Shown one piece after another: positions 60,253 to 64,000 of a stretch of 64,000 nt of DNA. Numbering within the stretch: the first letter of the stretch is position 1; each line of letters starts with the position of its first letter. This DNA is from Ziziphus jujuba. Taxonomy: Eukaryota > Streptophyta > Magnoliopsida > Rosales > Rhamnaceae. The stretch lies in NCBI RefSeq assembly GCF_031755915.1, contig NC_083386.1, positions 11,966,001-12,030,000 on the forward strand, read 5' to 3'. A model generated the notes under the pieces. It saw only the letters and a list, made by a program, of their open reading frames with translations. It searched no databases and had not been told where the DNA came from. The translations under genes and the position numbers were made by a program.

Positions 60253-62979
60253 ATGGCTGGAAAAGGAGAAGGTCCAGCAATCGGTATCGATCTCGGCACG
60301 ACATACTCTTGTGTAGGAGTATGGCAACACGACAGGGTCGAGATCATCGTCAACGATCAGGGTAACCGAACGACGCCGTCTTATGTCGCTTTCACTGATT
60401 CTGAGCGTTTGATCGGCGATGCAGCCAAGAACCAGGTCGCCAGGAACCCCATCAACACCGTGTTTGGTAAGTCCTCCAATTTTTTCATTTTTTTTTTTTA
60501 AATTTAATAATGCATCTAATTTTTTCGTTCGCAATTTTTATATATACACGTTAGTTAAATCTGAAGAATGCATGTACTATGAGATTTGGTTTTGTTTTCA
60601 TAATAAAACGTTATGTACTGTATAGAGATAGATCTGTGTGTTTGTGTTTCTTGAATCAATTGTTTTTCGATATTTAAAAAAAAAAAAAAAATTTTTTTAA
60701 TTGTAGGTGCAAAGAGATTGATCGGTAGGAGATACAGTGATGCATCGGTTCAGAGCGATATCAAGCTCTGGCCATTCAAGGTTTTTGCAGGAGCTGGAGA
60801 CAAGCCCATGATTGTGGTTAAGTACAAGGGCGAAGAGAAGCAGTTCGCTGCTGAAGAGATCTCCTCTATGGTTCTCATCAAGATGCGTGAGATCGCAGAG
60901 GCTTACCTTGGTTCCACAGTCAAGAACGCCGTCGTTACAGTCCCTGCTTACTTCAATGACTCCCAGCGTCAGGCTACCAAGGATGCCGGTGTTATTGCTG
61001 GCCTTAATGTGATGCGTATCATCAATGAGCCAACTGCCGCTGCCATTGCCTACAGGCTTGACAAGAAGGCCACTAGCGTGGGTGAGAAGAACGTGTTGAT
61101 CTTCGATTTGGGTGGTGGTACTTTCGATGTGTCATTGCTCACCATTGGAGAGGGTATTTTCGAGGTGAAAGCCACCGCTGGTGATACTCACCTTGGAGGA
61201 GAGGATTTCGATAACAGAATGGTGAACCACTTTGCTCAAGAGTTCAAGAGGAAGCACAAGAAGGACATTAGTGGCAGCCCAAGAGCCCTTAGGAGGTTGA
61301 GGACTGCCTGTGAGAGAGCAAAGAGGACTCTCTCATCCACTGCCCAAACTACCATTGAAATCGATTCCCTCTATGAGGGTGTTGATTTTTACTCCACGAT
61401 CACCCGTGCTAGATTTGAGGAGCTCAACATGGATCTGTTCCGGAAGTGTATGGAGCCCGTTGAGAAGTGTTTGAGAGATGCTAAGATGGATAAGGGCTCT
61501 GTCCATGATGTTGTTCTTGTGGGAGGTTCTACCAGAATTCCCAAGGTACAGCAGCTGTTGCAAGATTTCTTCAATGGAAAGGGGCTCTGCAAGAGCATCA
61601 ATCCAGACGAGGCTGTTGCATACGGTGCAGCTGTTCAGGCTGCAGTCTTGAGTGGTGAAGGGAATGAGAAGGTCCAGGATCTATCGCTTGTGGATGTCAC
61701 GCCTCTGTCTCTTGGTTTGGAGACTGCTGGAGGTGTTATGACAGTATTGATTCCCAGGAACACAACAATTCCCACCAAGAAGGAGCAGGTTTTCTCTACC
61801 TCCTCGGACAACCAACCTGGTGTGTTGATCCAGGTGTACGAGGGTGAGAGAGCTAGAACCAGGGATAACAACTTGTTGGGCAAATTCGAGCTGTCTGGCA
61901 TTCCTCCAGCACCCAGGCGAGTTCCTCGGATCACTGTTTGCTTTGACATTGACGCAAACGGTATTCTCAATGTTTCTGCCGAGGACAAGACCACCGGCCA
62001 AAAGAATAAGATCACGATTACCAATGACAAGGGAAGATTGTCCAAGGAAGAAATTGAGAAGATGGTTCAGGAAGCAGAGAAATACAAGTCTGAAGATGAG
62101 GAGCACAAGAAGAAGGTTGACGCCAAGAATGCTTTGGAGAACTATGCCTATAACATGAGGAACACTGTTAAGGATGACAAGATTGCTTCCAAGCATGCAG
62201 CAGCAGACAAGATGAAGATCCAAACAGTCATTCGTTCAGCTAGCCACCCAAAGCACCCACTGGAGCTCAAGCAATTTGACAAACCCTACAAATGCGACGG
62301 CTGCAAAGAGACAGGCTTCGGAAAGAGATACAGATGCGACCGATGCGACTTCGATCTCCACGAAGATTGCATGTTTCTCGCCGACCAAAAATCCCACGCT
62401 TCCTTCAGAGGTTCGACATTCGAGTTCTTGGAACATCCTCCGCGAAAATGCAAACAAGACAAGTACTGCAAAGACTGCGAAAGATTTTGCGACGCATGTG
62501 GAAAACCCGTCAAGGGTTTTGTTTACCATTGCAAAAAAAATGGTCTAGATTTGCACCCTTGTTGCAGTAATCTCAAGCAAGAGTTTAAAATCGATGGTAA
62601 AAAGTTTTCGCTCAGCAGAGGCGTGCATTCGACATGTTGTTTTTGGTGCGGAAAAGAGAAAGTTAAAGACGGTATAAGAGGCTTGTCTTATGTTTCATCG
62701 CGCAATGAGTACCGTCTTCATGTTCATTGTGTTACTAAAATGGTTTCCGAGGTTTGGAAAAGTAGAGACAAGGTCGGTAGCGGTAATAATAATAAAAATG
62801 ACTCTTTGGATTTGGAGAACTTGAAGCTTCCAGAGAGTTTGGCAAAGTTGAGAAAACATGATGCAAGTCGTAAGAAGATGTATTGGAAGATTATAAAAAC
62901 AGTTCTCAGGACAATTGCTTGTATCCTAGGTGAACCAACCACTCTCGTGACTTCCCTTTTTATTGAACTGCTTAAGTAA
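60253..62979 (+). CDS. HSP70-DC1 fusion protein: Hsp70 truncated in its lid, joined to three DC1 fingers
   Basis: Exons 60253-60466 and 60707-62979 join to 828 residues with no stop. The intron interrupts the GAKRLIGRR region. Residues 1-576 are a cytosolic Hsp70: IDLGTTYS (12-19), the [14 protein letters not shown]ase motif, [15 protein letters not shown], the SBD start [20 protein letters not shown] and the lid start [18 protein letters not shown]. Normal Hsp70 (about 650 residues) would go on to the rest of the lid and the EEVD end; both are missing. From residue 583 ([10 protein letters not shown]) the protein is a DC1 protein like the gene at 27.8 kb, with [23 protein letters not shown] and CFWCGKEK fingers and the hydrophobic tail ending IELLK. 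Unusual changes: AYRLDKK for AYGLDKK (R188), STSSDNQPG for [18 protein letters not shown] for PRGVPQITV, and R737 for a finger-3 cysteine. The product could be an ATPase tethered by zinc fingers; function is inference. Confidence 0.9.
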
Positions 62980-63019
62980 AAAGTGGATAGTAGTTAATTA
63001 TGGGTTTTCCAATAAGTTT

Positions 63020-64000
63020 CTGATGCAGCTGAGAAAACCAGACATACAATGCTGCATAACTCTTTCTTTTTCTGTCTATATCTTATATCTAAATAAGAAA
63101 AAACGCTGCGTTTTGTATTCTTTTTATTTTCTTGCTGATGTGGTTTTATTTCTTTTATTTTACTCGCCCTGCATGGTGGAAAAACGAATATAAGGAATAG
63201 CCCAGTGAATGTAAGGGTAGAGACCTTTAGGGTATATTTGTATGATGTATTAGGATGTATTGGAATGGATTGCATTAACTATGACATATAAAAATACGAA
63301 AAAGGTTCCGTATTTTTGAATCTCTTCCCTTTTCCTTTGAATCTCTTGAAGCTCGTAAGACAGAGAGGGTGTGAATTTCGAATTGATTTTTTTGTTTCCT
63401 TTTTTCTGTTTTTTTTCCCCATTTCTGGAGATTTCTCTGCAAGCATACACGGTTGTGGAAAATTTTGCCCCGTTTCTGGAGATTTTTCTGCAAGCAAATA
63501 CGGTTGTGGAAAATTTTGTAATATCAGTTGATTGTACTTGAGTAGTTTGATTCGAATCTGCTGTTGAAATAATTGGATTGGATATTGCTTTTTTAACCTT
63601 TACAGTAATTTTGTTTAATTATTTTATTTATGATAAGATGACTTTGTTGTGTTGTGAGTTAGATCTTTGTTGTGCTGTGAATTGGCTGTTGGTGAGTTTT
63701 GGAGGACTTGGTCAAATTCGGTGGTTCATTTATGAGAATAAAGTTGCTTGTTAATTGAGTATAATAAATTGTTAGAAACAAAAAAGTGTTTGGACTTGGA
63801 AAAGTGTTAGAAAAAACAAAAAAGTGTTAATTGCGTGTTAATTGAGTGTAATATGTTTTTAGCAAAAAAACAAAAAAGTTTTAGAAACCCGATAATGGGG
63901 CCTAGTATCACTTATTTTTTGGACTTGTAAAAGGCCTAGTATCACTTGGAAAATGCCTGGAAACAAAAAAGTGTTTGGATTTGGAATGATGTGCTAGTAT
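63020..64000. other. Downstream of the fusion gene, no gene recognised
   Basis: About 40 bp after the fusion's stop still match the DC1 3' flank; the rest does not. A 51-bp unit is tandemly repeated at 63418-63468 and 63469-63519 ('tttctggagattt', 'ctgcaagca', 'cggttgtggaaaattttg'). Near the end, 'aaaagtgtttgga.ttgga' and 'cctagtatcactt' words recur. No exon was recognised. Confidence 0.6.

Noticed and set aside
60253..60501. HSP70 exon 1 as a short independent protein
   Set aside because: A clear donor (TTTG|GTAAGT) and matching acceptor join it in phase to exon 2 within GAKRLIGRR.
61333..62223. Long minus-strand frames within the HSP70-DC1 gene
   Set aside because: Typical antisense shadows of conserved, GC-richer Hsp70 coding sequence.
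1..64000. tRNA, rRNA, CRISPR or bacterial operon features
   Set aside because: None seen on either strand; the tRNA-like boxes at 57.2 kb belong to a SINE with target duplication and poly(A) tail.

Overview
The window is nuclear DNA from a flowering plant, probably a eudicot. It is very AT-rich, with many poly(A/T), (TA)n, (CA)n and (GA)n tracts. Genes carry plant-type introns with GT..AG ends, and the families present include DC1 zinc-finger proteins, CASP-like membrane proteins and plant-type KIN17. Genes are sparse and much of the space is transposon remnant. I could not identify the species. I saw no bacterial, organellar, tRNA, rRNA or CRISPR features.

Layout. 0.5-0.8 kb: promoter and leader of a minus-strand gene that leaves the window on the left. 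3.1-5.6 kb: complete four-exon very-long-chain enoyl-CoA reductase (ECR/CER10) gene, minus strand. 7.2-9.8 kb: old diverged direct duplications. 10.0-11.2 kb: KIN17 pseudogene that still has a telo-box promoter motif. 12.7-13.0 kb: LINE 3' end. 13.6-14.7 kb: non-autonomous element with a 9-bp target duplication (MULE-like). 15.8-16.3 kb: two-exon gene for a 62-residue mitochondrial-type microprotein (DUF4516, UQCC6/Brawnin-like). 18.5-20.8 kb and 27.0-28.5 kb: two DC1 genes with introns in their leaders. 29.2-35.0 kb and 49.5-51.1 kb: a minus-strand CASP-like cluster with one intact gene, one 5'-truncated copy, one copy with a single frameshift and one heavily decayed copy. 37.3-37.9 kb: cysteine-rich secreted-peptide gene without an in-frame ATG. 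40.3-48.5 kb: 8.1-kb PIF/Harbinger transposon with TTA target duplication, transposase, Myb/SANT-like ORF (frameshifted), a third ORF with a viroplasmin/RNase H1 N-terminal-type fold, and captured BolA-like and pectinesterase sequence. 54.8-56.1 kb: gene fragment and decayed transposon ends. 56.1-59.8 kb: second copy of the 23.9-25.8 kb segment, with a SINE and a 1.58-kb non-autonomous Harbinger inserted; the latter carries a p24 (emp24) fragment. 60.3-63.0 kb: an HSP70-DC1 fusion gene.

The most striking feature is the gene at 60,253-62,979. About 576 residues of a cytosolic Hsp70 (complete ATPase domain, beta-sandwich substrate domain and start of the helical lid) run in frame into a three-finger DC1 protein nearly identical to the one at 27.8 kb. 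The upstream flank is a duplicate of the flank that precedes the 27.8-kb DC1 gene, and the first ~40 bp of 3' flank also match. A segmental duplication therefore probably carried the DC1 gene to 56-63 kb, where the Hsp70 5' part was joined to it. The 828-codon frame is open, but several conserved Hsp70 positions and one finger cysteine have changed.

Genes here do not form an operon or pathway. ECR acts in the ER on very-long-chain fatty acids, the DUF4516 protein probably in mitochondria, CASP-like proteins in the plasma membrane, and DC1 proteins in unknown, often stress-linked, roles. Exon borders were set by hand from splice consensus, reading frame and remembered family sequence; no search was run.
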